The position numbers were made by a program, and so were the translations under genes. From positions 2,108,001-2,172,000 of the forward strand of contig JAQJZZ010000010.1 in NCBI GenBank assembly GCA_030077755.1: 64,000 bases of DNA, written 5' to 3'. A model generated the notes under the pieces. The model searched no databases, had not been told where the DNA came from, and was given only the letters and a program-made list of their open reading frames with translations. Origin of the DNA: Filosporella fistucella (taxonomy: Eukaryota; Ascomycota; Leotiomycetes; Helotiales). Shown piece by piece: positions 20,800 to 31,202 of the stretch (position 1 is the first letter of the stretch; every line of letters starts with the position of its first letter).

Positions 20800-21441
20800 C
20801 CTAAGGGAGGTCTTGGCTGGAAGGAGGGTCTGTTTTGTGTTGCGTGTGCTTTTAAGAGGGCAAAGGAGTGTGAACAGGGTGTGCCCAGCGAAAGTTCTTG
20901 CGATTCATTGGACCTTTGGAGGCGACCTGGTGCACACAGGTCTTTATTATTTTTGGGGTTGTTACCTCGAGGTTAAAGTTCTAAGCTAACTTACTAATAT
21001 ATTTTAAATTGGAAAGTTTAATATGTTTTAGAATTATACCAAATAACATGCTCTAGTAAAATAAAAGAAAAACTCCGCGCCATAATGATTCTTTTTGGCA
21101 TTAGCTATAGCATAGAGCATTATCGCAACCCCAATATAAAAATGTGTAGAAAAATGAATATTGCCACACGTCGACCTGTTATCATTTGTCGCAAGGACAA
21201 AATCCGACTAAGACCGTAGAAGATAACAACCACTATGCTAAAATAGATTCAATATCCAAACTCTTCGACAAACAGAAGAAACTCAGGAATATCACTCAAG
21301 GGGTAGGTAGGACACTGACATACTCAGGGCAAGAAATACTATCACTTCTAGCAGCCATCTTGTGAAGTCGAAATCTAAATTTGCCGAACTCCTGCGTGAA
21401 CTCTTTTCTAGAATACCCGTTAAGTGACAACCTTCTAATGT
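20800..21441. other. Intergenic region with a short dispersed repeat
   Basis: No gene seen. At 21249-21300 about 50 bp (CTCTTCGACAAACAGAAGAA, then ACTCAGGAATATCA) nearly matches 32071-32121. Confidence 0.45.
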
Positions 21442-22947
21442 TTACACAAAACGTCGATCATAACTCTTGAGTATAGCATTTAGTGTGGTATCCTTATCTT
21501 GTTTATCGAGCCAAATGTCTCCCCGGTAAGGTCTATCGGGCGCCGCGTCTATTTTGGATCGAATGATATTAGAGATATTGTCCGTAAAACGACGACACCA
21601 TTTCTCTTCTTTCTTTGGATCATCCCAGTGCACTTCAAAGCGTGCTAATGCTTGACCGAGTGGCATAGAGCATTCATGTTGTAATTCCGAAATGCGTCCG
21701 CCACCTTGAATAACAAGCGCGTACATTCTTTCACGTGCTGGATGCGCCTGGGCAGACCGAAATGCTTCGTACAACTCGAGAAACATAGTGTCGCACCCCG
21801 GGACAACCCAATAGGAGATCGAAGTCAAGAACGACCTGCCCATTTCCCGTGCGGAAGGAGCCGGCTTCCAGTAAACCAGGGGGTTCTTGTGTAGTTCTTC
21901 GGAGGAAATATCAGCCAACATTTCCGGATTCGCAGCCAAGCCTTCTGAAGCCGGCAGCATTCGCAAATCCAGAAGAGATTTTTCGTTCCATGCTGATAGA
22001 TCGGCCACCAAAGATGTGACTTCACTACCTAGGTGCTGGGTCAGGCAACAAAGAGTCTCCTCGACTTTTAGAAGACTGACAATATTGAAGGAGCACACTG
22101 GTTCGAGTTGATCCGACTCAAAATGAAAGCGGAACGATACCGAAATATCTGTAGGTAGCTTTGCTGCCTTGGCGAAAGCCTTATACGCCACGCAGGTCTC
22201 TAACTGTTCCTTGGTAATTCGTGTGAAGCGCCAAGTGGCCCGAGGCGGCTCATCTAGCAGGCGTAACCGTATTTCTGTAACCACTCCCGCTCCTGCTACC
22301 GCGCCACCACGCATCGCATAGAGCAGTTTCGGATGGTTCTCCTCGTCCACTTCTGCAATAGAACCATCCCATAGGACCACTCGCCCACCAATGACAGACT
22401 GACATCCGAGCCCGTAGCGTCGTGCCAAAATGAGATCCCACCCAGCAGTAAGGAAATGTCCTCCCGCCCCAACTCCAAAACAATCCCCGTGAGGCACAGC
22501 CTTGCGGTGGCAAGCCAGAGTGCTAATTATTTGTCCCAAGACGCAACCTGGCTCCAAGTATAATGTAGTTCCGGTAATTCGTTGGCTAACCATGCCAGCC
22601 ATATTGAACATAACTCCGGAGCATGATGCCCCGTTAAAATATCCGTGGCCGCCGCTCTTGATGGAGACGGAGAGGCGGCCATAAAGATTCAACTTCTTGA
22701 GTAACCACAATGTCTGTGCGACTTCATTTTCGTTCTCCGGCGAAATGACTAGTGCTGGAATGACGGCTCCTCGATCATGCATTAGAGCTTCCGGCGGACA
22801 AGTTCCGTTAGTCTCTTGGAAACGTATACCGTGCTGGGTAAGGTACCGCATTAACCGTGCTGGTTCGTCATTATCCCACTCACCCCCGAACTGATATACC
22901 TTGGCGTTGTCATTTTGGCTATCTGGAAGAGGGTCTTGAGGAGGCAT
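21442..22947 (-). CDS. FAD-linked oxidase (berberine bridge enzyme-like, PCMH-type FAD domain)
   Basis: Single exon, 501 residues. The FAD-binding domain shows VISPENENEVAQTLWLLKK, then SIKSGGHGYF near residue 96, where the His is the usual covalent flavin ligand. HGDCFGVGAGGHFLTAGW near residue 153 carries the second Cys position of bicovalent members, and GGAVAGAGVVTEIRLRLL follows. The BBE-type C-terminal end is atypical, with no clear N-Y-x-N motif. No signal peptide, so probably intracellular. Such oxidases perform dehydrogenations or ring closures in fungal secondary metabolism. Neighbours include a free-standing reductase, but no complete biosynthetic cluster is visible. Confidence 0.85.
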   Translation of the reverse strand: MPPQDPLPDSQNDNAKVYQFGGEWDNDEPARLMRYLTQHGIRFQETNGTCPPEALMHDRGAVIPALVISPENENEVAQTLWLLKKLNLYGRLSVSIKSGGHGYFNGASCSGVMFNMAGMVSQRITGTTLYLEPGCVLGQIISTLACHRKAVPHGDCFGVGAGGHFLTAGWDLILARRYGLGCQSVIGGRVVLWDGSIAEVDEENHPKLLYAMRGGAVAGAGVVTEIRLRLLDEPPRATWRFTRITKEQLETCVAYKAFAKAAKLPTDISVSFRFHFESDQLEPVCSFNIVSLLKVEETLCCLTQHLGSEVTSLVADLSAWNEKSLLDLRMLPASEGLAANPEMLADISSEELHKNPLVYWKPAPSAREMGRSFLTSISYWVVPGCDTMFLELYEAFRSAQAHPARERMYALVIQGGGRISELQHECSMPLGQALARFEVHWDDPKKEEKWCRRFTDNISNIIRSKIDAAPDRPYRGDIWLDKQDKDTTLNAILKSYDRRFV

Positions 22948-24133
22948 TATGAAGGATAAGGATAACGAAGGGATAGAAAGTCGAAGCTGGCGGTTTATGA
23001 CTAGACTATTTCTTGCAAAGATTAAAGTAGGTTATCGAGCAATGATTAGAAAGATAATGGGAAAGTTTCTCTGGTTTATATTTGGCTTAACCGGTGTCTT
23101 GATCTCGACAAATAGACCCCCGTAACCTGTAAGAGTGCAAATTTTGGTGCGAGAAGGAATAGGCGGATATTTCCATAACTATTGGTCATTATTTGCTTAC
23201 GTGGCAAATAATTGCTATGAACACATTCTGCCATCTGTATTTGGCGTAGCAATTGGTAATCCTAACAGGATACATCACAAGACCAAGTATCTTATGATAC
23301 TTGGTATTGCACCGTGGTTAAACAGGGACTACCAAGCATCAGATAGATGGCAGATTACAGTGGATCGAGAGTAATTTATTTGAGCTTACTGTACCCTTCC
23401 CTAGCTGATAGATAAATCTCTCGAGTAGCATTCAGCGACTTGAGAACAAAGAGTGCTGCAAATTTGTTAGAGTGTTGACTAAGTTAGATGGGTGTGCGGA
23501 GCTAGGATACGAAACTAGGGTGCAGAACTAGGATGCAGAACTGGGATGCAAAACTACGGTGCACAAGACGTTTATTATCCTTAGAGATCACTGGATTTAG
23601 CATTCAAGATCCAAACTGTTGAGATGGTTCATCTCGTACGAATTAACTTGCTCAATTGAATCAAAAAAGCTCCGCTTGACAACAAATAGAGGCAAGGGGC
23701 TACTTAATATTTGGCGAGAGAGAAAGGCACGGGAATCCAGCCTTCGACCCGGCGAATTCCGAGAAAAGGCGATGAAGAGAGAGTCTAAGTATTGCTCGGC
23801 GCGAACAAGAGTCAAAACTATGAAGCGTGTAGGAGCAGCTTGAATTGAAACAATGCAACGGAGCCGCTAGGTGAGGTACAGTATCGCCAAATGTATTCCT
23901 AGATACTTTATATTATCAATAAATTTATTTTTATCTACTGTGATTCTATTTTTAGTACTACTGTACTCTATGAATGGGGGGATCCTCAGATGGCCCCAGA
24001 GGAGCCGTTTTCTCCTCCCGACATCCTTGCTTCTGAACGTGATGCTACCAGATTGTGTTTGCGTCATCAAATTAAGTAACCATAACATTAGATATTTTCC
24101 TCTAAGTAGCCTTTTCTTTTAGTTCATCACAAG
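22948..24133. other. Gene-poor region with minisatellite and methyltransferase-like scrap
   Basis: A GGGTGCA/GGATGCA minisatellite occupies 23514-23564. At about 23990-24075 a plus-strand frame reads PPDILASERDATRLCLRHQ, similar to the LAS.R.A.RL text at 37020-37085. It could be a remnant of a TAM-type methyltransferase, but this is weak. Confidence 0.35.
23514..23564 (+). repeat. Minisatellite, unit CTAGGATGCAGAA
   Basis: Four to five imperfect units: ACTAGGGTGCAGA, ACTAGGATGCAGA, ACTGGGATGCAAA, ACTACGGTGCAC. Confidence 0.75.
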
Positions 24134-24421
24134 ATGGCGAGTGCTTTGCAGGCTCAAGTCGACGCCACTATTCGCACTATGCGAGAAACCATAAACAACC
24201 TACCAGAACGGAAGGAACGTTTAAATTCATTCGAAAACAGAACCGATGGACTACCGATAACTTCTCACGGCTCTTGTGATGGGATTAATAAAGTACGTAG
24301 GCGCGTGTGGTGGAAGGACATTAAGGGACGCATGTGCTTAATTAGTAGTGTTGTTATCTTATTACTTGTGATCATTGTTCTACCTATTGTGAGTCTGATG
24401 TTGCAACAGCGCAATTATTAG
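24134..24421 (+). CDS. Synaptobrevin/VAMP-like R-SNARE, short copy
   Basis: 95 residues in one exon. Residues 5-63 match the R-SNARE motif (LQAQVDATIRTMRETINNLPERKERL...NRTDGL), with the zero-layer Arg in PERKERL. A basic WWKD juxtamembrane stretch follows, then one C-terminal transmembrane helix (about 68-92), as in Snc1-type v-SNAREs of exocytosis. The proline-rich N-terminus of normal fungal synaptobrevins is missing or lies in an upstream exon. A related, broken copy is split by the element at 37099-44617. Probably a diverged duplicate rather than the housekeeping gene. Confidence 0.75.
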   Translation: MASALQAQVDATIRTMRETINNLPERKERLNSFENRTDGLPITSHGSCDGINKVRRRVWWKDIKGRMCLISSVVILLLVIIVLPIVSLMLQQRNY

Positions 24422-24636
24422 CAGTAGAGAAATGGGCTGGACTAGAAGGAGTAAAGGAGCAGTATGTATGGATCAAGTAAAGAAGTCGAAGAGAGATTTC
24501 ATGGCAAACGTCAATATAATAGTGGTGATGCCGATGTATTGAATATATTCTTAGAAGCAATAACGAGTGGATGAGATGGAAAAGTTCGAAAGGAGTAACA
24601 ATATGCACGATTCAAAATGGCAAATACAGAATAGCT

Positions 24637-25032
24637 TCAAATATTCTTCGCCAAAGTCAATTCTGCATGCAGTTTCTCCATCGCATTCTGAAAGCCAATC
24701 TTAGCTGCGGCAATTTTCAAGTCGGTCTGCTTCAACTTCTCATCACGGCCGGCTCCCTCCAGCATTAACCTGCCGTTTGTCGGATTGTTAGACCCATCGG
24801 TATATGTGTCGCTAACAGTACTAGAATACGCTGGACTACTGTCTTGAATACTCTCATTATTGGGTTTATGGTTTCGAATCGTGACATTGTTATGGCGAAA
24901 AATGAATTGGGTGAAAACCCAAAACCTTTTTTCGGGGTAGGCGACCGGTGCGGGGAGAAAAGAAGCCAGGTCCTCGGCCTTCTCCACATTGAATGTGTTA
25001 CGACGAACGATTTGGGATGTGACAAAAACCAT
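24637..25032 (-). CDS. Hypothetical protein, 131 residues
   Basis: Open minus-strand frame with a charged, helix-prone C-terminus (DEKLKQTDLKIAAAK, MEKLHAELTLAK) and a polar middle. No recognised domain. It could be a last exon or chance. Confidence 0.3.
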   Translation of the reverse strand: MVFVTSQIVRRNTFNVEKAEDLASFLPAPVAYPEKRFWVFTQFIFRHNNVTIRNHKPNNESIQDSSPAYSSTVSDTYTDGSNNPTNGRLMLEGAGRDEKLKQTDLKIAAAKIGFQNAMEKLHAELTLAKNI

Positions 25033-25240
25033 TTTGGCTCCTATATATTAGGCTTTGATCCAGAATTTCGAGGAGAGCTTACGTATTGAGTTAATTGTTA
25101 TTGCGCCGAATTGTGTCCGCTTTCTTAAACTAGAAGAGAACTGAACTTCTACCCAAAATCGCATACTAAGCTCGTATTAATACTTCCGCATTCCCGTTGT
25201 TCGAATTCACAAACTTCTTTAGAATGTGGAACGAAAGTAC

Positions 25241-25280
25241 CTCTGCACCCTTGTTTTGCACCCTTGCTATGCACCCTTGT
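25241..25280 (-). repeat. Minisatellite, unit TGCACCCTTGTT
   Basis: Three to four units of TGCACCCTTG spaced 12 bp apart, the reverse complement of the CAAGGGTGCA-type runs elsewhere in the window. Confidence 0.7.
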
Positions 25281-25734
25281 CTACACAAGATCTATATCTC
25301 CCGATCTGATGCCGTCGATCTGCCGCCGATCTACCGCCGATCACTTGCCTTCGCTTACAGGCAGCGGTTTTCCATGGACCTTCTGAGGAGGCGCACGGGC
25401 CAAGGAAAATCTGGGAGCAGGCCAACGGACAGCTCGAGAGATATAATAGAACGAGTGCGAGATATTTCTGGCTCAAAGCTAATATGTGTATAGGAACTAC
25501 CCCGACAAAAAACTTCCCTTTGCATAAATCTTTTTTAATTGGAAAGTGGCGGGACCAAAGGAGAACATGAATCAGAACCCCCACGGGACTCTATAACTGA
25601 TTTAGCAATAGTATAAAGTTATGGCAATAGATGCATTAGCAGAACGGACCCAATTATAATCTGCATGCAATGATTTCACAAGGATACTTAAGTTAACTTA
25701 GAAGCTTCCTTGCTTGCATTAGAGATTGGTGGAT

Positions 25735-25855
25735 TTGAAGCGCGTTCTCTAAATGAATTCATATCACTCGAGAAGTAGTAGCAGGCTGGCTCCGAATCGC
25801 AGTTGAAAGGAGTATGATTTTCCGTTATAAGAACATCATAATGATCGAGTACGCA
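25735..25855 (+). repeat. Dispersed repeat copy (partner at 33546-33695)
   Basis: Shares GAAGCG(C/T)GTTCTCTAAA, then (C/T)CGAGAAG and GATTTTCCGTTATA...GAACATCATAATGATCGA with 33546-33695. No coding sense in either copy. Confidence 0.6.
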
Positions 25856-25913
25856 TTTTTGACGCAGTCACGATTAACATCCCCACGCAAGAAGATTGCC
25901 CTAGCCTCGGTCT

Positions 25914-26849
25914 TCAAGCACATTGATGAGACTGCGAATGGATAAAGCCGAAGGCGCTTAGCAATCCAAACATATAGATTAAAAAAGCAAAGACAACTAT
26001 GAAATGGAATATCTGGTGGCTACATCCGTAAATATCGTATCGCAATTGGCGCCATCTTTCCGGAATCCTTGCTGCATAAACCACAGCTGCTAGTAAATTG
26101 AGCATTGCTGTAGTTAGCATGTATGTTAGGCTCATCCTCTGTTTCTGGATCTCCCAGCCGTGAATAATAAGTCCATGTATTATGAAGACCATGGTGGAAA
26201 GGCCAAGGGAAGTATACATTGCAGTTCGATATAGCCTGAGAGCTGGATGTCGAAACTTTGTGCTTAGGGTTGCTAAGGTGCAAACCACAGCTAAGATAGA
26301 GACCACAGCCCAGTATAAGTTCTGCAGATTTGGATCGCAATACAATCCGTAATAAACTGAAGGAACTGTCGATCCCCATATAAGAATAACGATACCCAAA
26401 TAATCGAATTGATTCCAGTACGCCGCAACCTTTTCGCTATGGTTTGACATAATATGGAAAGACGCAGAGAGGGAAAAACATAGGATTACGCCGAAAAAGA
26501 ATGATGCAAAGCCAATTATATCGCCAGTTTGGATGGCGGCGTGATGATTGCGTGCTCTTTCGTATACGCATATTGGAAGAATTGCAAAAAGGACCGCGCC
26601 GAGGAGGTGGGAGTAAATGTTCACAATCTCATTATGGACGTGTTGCAAGCTTCTCAGGCACTTCTCCAAGGATCCAGATACAGGCCGATATCCACTGAGG
26701 ATAAATTCGTTATCTTGTTGCCAGCTAGGCAGGTCATTCCATCGTAGAAGTAGATAGTGGTCGCTTTGGACTGTTTGAGCCATTGGCTGACTTGCAGTCT
26801 CTCTCCGTGAGTGCAAATTCAGTTCGGTGGCCATATTCGCCCGGTTCAT
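25914..26849 (-). CDS. PAQR / hemolysin III family membrane protein (Izh-like)
   Basis: Single exon, 311 residues, seven predicted membrane helices. It carries the PAQR motifs: ASFHIMSNHS (S-x3-H) in the early half, the QFDYLGI segment and GCSHQIFHFIVV (H-x3-H) near the C-terminus. These Ser, His and Asp residues bind zinc in adiponectin-receptor-type proteins. The N-terminal LLLRWNDLPSWQQDNEFILSGYRP region is typical of the fungal members. Yeast Izh proteins affect zinc and sterol homeostasis; ceramidase activity is known for animal relatives. An alternative start is the ATG six codons downstream. Confidence 0.9.
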   Translation of the reverse strand: MNRANMATELNLHSRRETASQPMAQTVQSDHYLLLRWNDLPSWQQDNEFILSGYRPVSGSLEKCLRSLQHVHNEIVNIYSHLLGAVLFAILPICVYERARNHHAAIQTGDIIGFASFFFGVILCFSLSASFHIMSNHSEKVAAYWNQFDYLGIVILIWGSTVPSVYYGLYCDPNLQNLYWAVVSILAVVCTLATLSTKFRHPALRLYRTAMYTSLGLSTMVFIIHGLIIHGWEIQKQRMSLTYMLTTAMLNLLAAVVYAARIPERWRQLRYDIYGCSHQIFHFIVVFAFLIYMFGLLSAFGFIHSQSHQCA

Positions 26850-27110
26850 ACGTCTAAAGCGATCATTTATCGGGAAAGTGCCGCTTTGAAAATATTTGAA
26901 TCTCTTTTCTGCGCTGGAATTTGGAATAGCTATTATCGAAAAGCAATGGGGCCAGAAGGGGACCTTCTAAAAATAGATCTTACAGATTAAGTCCAAAAAT
27001 GACTCCACATTATGTGGCCCCTTCTTAAGCAAGCTGAGCGGCACATTGGTGCCCATTTCTAAAACCATTGCGGCACCTACTAGCTTTCAATCCGTCGTAC
27101 TCCATATCAA
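26850..27110. promoter_or_regulatory. Divergent promoter region
   Basis: About 260 bp between the PAQR gene and the coiled-coil gene, which are divergently transcribed. It should contain both promoters; no specific site is identified. Confidence 0.35.
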
Positions 27111-27887
27111 ATGGCCCCAATTAGATCAAGTAACCTTGAACGCGGCAAGTGGAGAAACAAGTGCCGAGAAGAATTATCAAAGCACATCCGTAAGTCGCTC
27201 TATTCGCATCTTTTTTTAGTTATTGCTAAAAAAAAAACTCCAGGAGAGAGAGTCGGAATCACAGTTGAACCATCACAAGTTCGTCTCATAACTGGAACTG
27301 ATGATCCTTATTCGTGGAAAGTCTTGCCAGAGAAAAGGCACCTCTTCTCCAAAAATATAAGCGACCATTCGATCGGGGTATACAAGGAACTATGTGAAGG
27401 AATTAGTGTTGCATTTGAAGCTGTACCTGCAAGTATAGCAACCGAGATGGGCTCAATTGGCAGTGCCCAGGAGTTTCTCGTATCGGCGGAGGTGTGCAAA
27501 CAGTTCTGAGTTTCTGATCACAGCTAACGTTTCATTCAGCCTACACAAGTGAGCTTCAGTGCGAAGATTGATGAATTGCACAGAGAAAACATAACGCTTC
27601 AACGAGAGCTAGAGCAATTCAGGGTTCAGGCCACCACAGAATTCGAACTTCGACAACAGTTCGAGCAAGAACTGAAAAACCTCACAATTGCTAATCAAAT
27701 TCTCCGTCAAGATTTACAAAAGAGTATAATGGTAGCGGATTGTTTCAGAAGCGACATATATAAATACATTCACATCGTAAATGGTGTGATGCCGCTGATG
27801 AATGAGTTAAAGGCTGGGTTGATAGTGAACGGGGGCTCTAGTGAAGTGAAGTCTTTGCTATTCCCTGTCGTTCAAAGTCACACTTGA
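27111..27887 (+). CDS. Hypothetical coiled-coil protein, three exons
   Basis: Exons 27111-27189, 27244-27491 and 27540-27887 join with matching phase (introns GTAAGT...CCAG and GTGTGC...TCAG) to give 224 residues. The middle part contains RLITGTDDPYSWKVLPEKRH. The last exon begins with a heptad-like coiled coil (IDELHRENITLQRELEQF, LRQQFEQELKNL) and ends with a helical tail. Lys/Arg-rich N-terminus (ERGKWRNKCREEL). The pattern suggests a nuclear or cytoskeletal protein, but I do not recognise the family. Skipping either intron would create stops. Confidence 0.6.
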
Positions 27888-28939
27888 CTTCCAGATTAGA
27901 ATGAATAGATTTCGGCCAAGTAAATCGATTAGCTGAAATGGGCTCCCTGAAATGATGATATTTGTACAGAAAGTCGTGACGAAGTCATGATCCACACACC
28001 ACAGCTCAAATCCGAGCTATTGCGATGCAGCTTGTGCTGATATCTCTGCTTGGTGAATAGGGGGATGGTTTTGCACTCCCTTTTTTCAGATGTGCTAATT
28101 AATGACCCAACGTGATGAAGTAAGTGGACGTTGGACAGGATCTTTAACCCGGAAGCATTGAAGTCCGAATCCTCTTTCTCTCAAGCGACGGGTCCTGGCC
28201 CTTGTATGTACAGTGGTCACCCATTCTATCCTGCTAAATTAGGACTTAACTTACATTGTCTACGTCAGGACAACTCTTAACTTATAGATTCCACCGCTGA
28301 TATCTGTATGTTCTATTTCCGTCAAAGATTAAGATAAGAGTGGGTTCGAGTATATTGGTTACCTCCGAGAATTGAAGTTTGAGATGCAAACCCGCTGTAG
28401 TGAGATGCTAAAATAGATACTTAAGTACATTCTCAACCGATTTCTGCGGCTTCATGAATTGAATAGCATCATCATAACAGAAACTCGCTAAGTTCTTGGA
28501 TTTTCCTTCTTGGAAATTCTTCCGAAGTTATTAGCAGGACTAAAAGATGCATTAGTGTCAGCTCTAGTATATGCAGGAACAGGGTGCAACAACAGGGTGC
28601 AGAGACAGGGTGCAGAAACAGGGTGCAACTCAGTGTGCTTAAAGTATGTGTAAGATTTCACCACCCATAATCCTTTCCTAGATGAAGTAATCTGTGACTG
28701 AAGTAAATACTGACTGTCCAAAATAGTAAAAACATTTACGCCGCAAAATTCAAATTATCTAACGGCAACCATGCATGAGCCAAGAATTGCTACTTGAACC
28801 GGGTATAAATTAGGTGGATAAAATTGATGGAAGACTGAATCTCACGAATGCTGTATTCAAATATTCAATTTACCGCTTTCAAACTATGAACAAATAACCA
28901 GTCCAAACTTTCACAGTTGCAAGTCACAAAAACCGGAAA
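27888..28939. other. Intergenic region with a minisatellite
   Basis: No gene supported. It contains the GGGTGCA minisatellite at 28576-28629. Confidence 0.35.
28576..28629 (+). repeat. Minisatellite, unit ACAGGGTGCAGA
   Basis: Four units of 12 bp: ACAGGGTGCAAC, ACAGGGTGCAGA, ACAGGGTGCAGA, ACAGGGTGCAAC. Confidence 0.8.
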
Positions 28940-29775
28940 ATGGGTAACGACGGGCGTCCAGAGATTCCCTCTCATGCAAAATATGGCCATGACTTTCCGC
29001 CGTGCTAGATGAGACCTGAAAGGAGCTTACTGACAATTATTCTGTTCAGGTCGAAAAGCGCGGGATGTGATATTGCTAGAGCTTCTCAAAAACCAAGAGT
29101 GCTAATGCTCCACGGTATGTGTCTCTCTCAAGATATTGTCGCAGACACTCACGACAGCCTGCTTATTACTTTACATTTATAGGAAACACAGAATCAGGAG
29201 CATCATTTCAAGGCAAGACTAGATTTATCAAGAATCTCTTCGAGACCGCCTGTCCATCATTGCCTGGTGGAGTAGAGTTGGTTTATCCTACCGCACCACA
29301 TCGCATCAAGCCCGCAAGTTTGGTTAAAAAAGCCGATAGGGGTATCACAACAGAAGAAGGAGACTTCGATGCCTGGACTTGGGGATTTGGAGATTACATG
29401 ACTGAGGAGATGCAAGGTTATGGACAAACAATCCATTGCATGCTCAAAGTAATCCGAACGGCAGGTCCCTTCATAGGAATCATTGGGTTTTCTGCTGGTG
29501 CGGCGACAGTCTATACACTAGTATCTCTTGCGGAACGTCGAGCATCCCCTGAGCTTATGCAGAACCTTGAGATCGAATCAAAGGTATGTTTTTTCTATGT
29601 CTCAACTCCAGCAGAGACCGGACACACGATGGAATTTGATAAAAACGGAGAGTTTTCATTCTCTTCGAATTTTAAGAATACGGACACCACAATTCGGCTC
29701 GATAGGGTCAATCCCATAATCCCATACGTGAGCTCTCTTTTAAATTCTGGATCAAAGTCGAACATGCGTACATAG
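28940..29775 (+). CDS. FSH1-family serine hydrolase, C-terminally short
   Basis: Exons 28940-29001, 29050-29114 and 29183-29775 join in phase to 239 residues. Family marks in order: KPRVLMLHG-GNTESGASFQGKTR across the second intron, VYPTAPHRIKPA, a WTWGF region, and the nucleophile elbow IGFSAGAA (G-x-S-x-G). FSH1/OVCA2-type enzymes are alpha/beta hydrolases, several of them thioester or ester hydrolases in fungal pathways. The usual C-terminal part with the catalytic Asp and His (H-F) is not present before the stop, and the protein is some 20-40 residues shorter than normal members. It may be inactive, or it may have a last exon I could not find. Confidence 0.75.
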
Positions 29776-29929
29776 AAGTCGGAATTCTTTTTTGTGGCGC
29801 CTTAAACCTTCCACCATAATACGTATGATATAGATAAAGTCGAGGATATTTCCTTTTCCCGACAGTTTCACCCCCTCCCCTATCTCATCTCTTCTTATAA
29901 TTCTCTATTATAGCCGTAATTCCTATACT

Positions 29930-30290
29930 CATACTAGGAGGCAAGCACCCCTGATGCCCATGTTTAAGCTCATGTTGACTCAGATGCATCGCATAGCCTC
30001 CCATCCTACTACCAACCGTACCTCCCAACCCTCCAAGACTCCCGCCTAGACCCCCATTACTCCTATTACTAAGACTATGACCATAGCCTTGATAATGGCA
30101 TTGCCCTTGTTGATGCCATTACCGTGCGAATGGTGACTATATACCGTGCAGTCTGAGTTGCCGTCAGCATCGTACTCAGCCTCGAGATCGTGGTCATGAT
30201 CGTGATATTGGTCTGCATCATGATCTTGCTCGTCCGCGTACCTTGAATTATCGGTATGTATTTCGAAAGCAGAGTAGTAGCTAGTTGGGT
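29930..30290 (-). other. Possible decayed exon of a Gly/His/Asp-rich protein
   Basis: On the minus strand, frames read an Asp/His-rich stretch (ADQYHDHDHDLEAEYDADG), then HSHGNG, then a Gly-rich part (GGLGGSLGGLGGTVGS) followed by a His/Gln-rich tail, with a frame change between parts. This resembles low-complexity fungal cell-surface or stress proteins. No complete gene could be modelled. Confidence 0.3.
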
Positions 30291-30625
30291 AAATTATTCG
30301 TTTTGACGAACATTTGGACGATCATGGAAATACCTCATCCATGGCCAATACTAGTGAAGGCTGTAGCATCTTTACCCATGGAGACCTTTCTGCTGAGAAG
30401 CCGCTTTGGTCGACACCTGTCTTCAAAGGCTCTCTATTCCCCACTCTTTGTCTTCACGCGCTCTATACACAAAATCATCTCTTGCCCGGCCTTTACTCTT
30501 CAAAGCTCTTCATCATCAAAATCAGTAAGCTACTCCCCTTCTTTCACATTTAAAAAGGAAGCTGCCAATCGCAGCTAACTACAACGGCGCCCCCTGAATT
30601 TTGTCACTTCCAAGCAGAAGAAACC

Positions 30626-30992
30626 ATGCAGTTCTCACTTATAATCTTGGAAGCCATGGGCTCGCTCGCCGTCGTACAGGCAGACCTCTTCGGAGTAAGT
30701 ATCACTAACACTCTGTTGACTTTTACCATTGCCTGACCTATAGTCTAGGTCTGCTCCACCAGAAGAAAAAGAATTCTTGGTCCCAGATCTCCCCATCAAG
30801 TGTGCCAAGCTGCATGGGCGTGTGAAAGCTCTCACACCTCGATTTGCCTCTCATCATCCGCTGATCTTCCTCCGTCTTAGTGTCTACAAGAGGGGCAAGA
30901 TGTCGCTATTTCTTCAATATTTCCCAGAAGGTCTACTGAGACTATTAGCTTTGGTTGACTATCGAGGTTGTCATCCAAGAGAGAGACTTTGA
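30626..30992 (+). CDS. Putative small secreted protein (two possible acceptors)
   Basis: Exon 1 (30626-30694) encodes a 23-residue signal-peptide-like start, MQFSLIILEAMGSLAVVQA. A GTAAGT donor follows. With the acceptor at 30743 the second exon runs to 30992 (105 residues, few Cys). With the acceptor at 30748 it ends at 30880 and gives a 66-residue protein with four Cys in the mature part (VCS, QVCQ, WACE, ICL). The second fits the fungal small secreted Cys-rich protein pattern better. No homolog recognised. Confidence 0.4.
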
Positions 30993-31202
30993 AGATTTTG
31001 GTCCACTGGAACGGAAGCCGTAAGCGGTCGTATGAGTTAACTCCACAATTTGGAATTTATAAGCACTCGGTCTGAACATTATCTAGCTCACAGAATATTT
31101 TTATGCAATATGTCATGCCAACCTAAAATTCATCTTCCTGCTTCAAATTAGACTTATTCTGAATAAAAACAAAAAGAAAGCTATGAGTTGAAACGAACTG
31201 GA

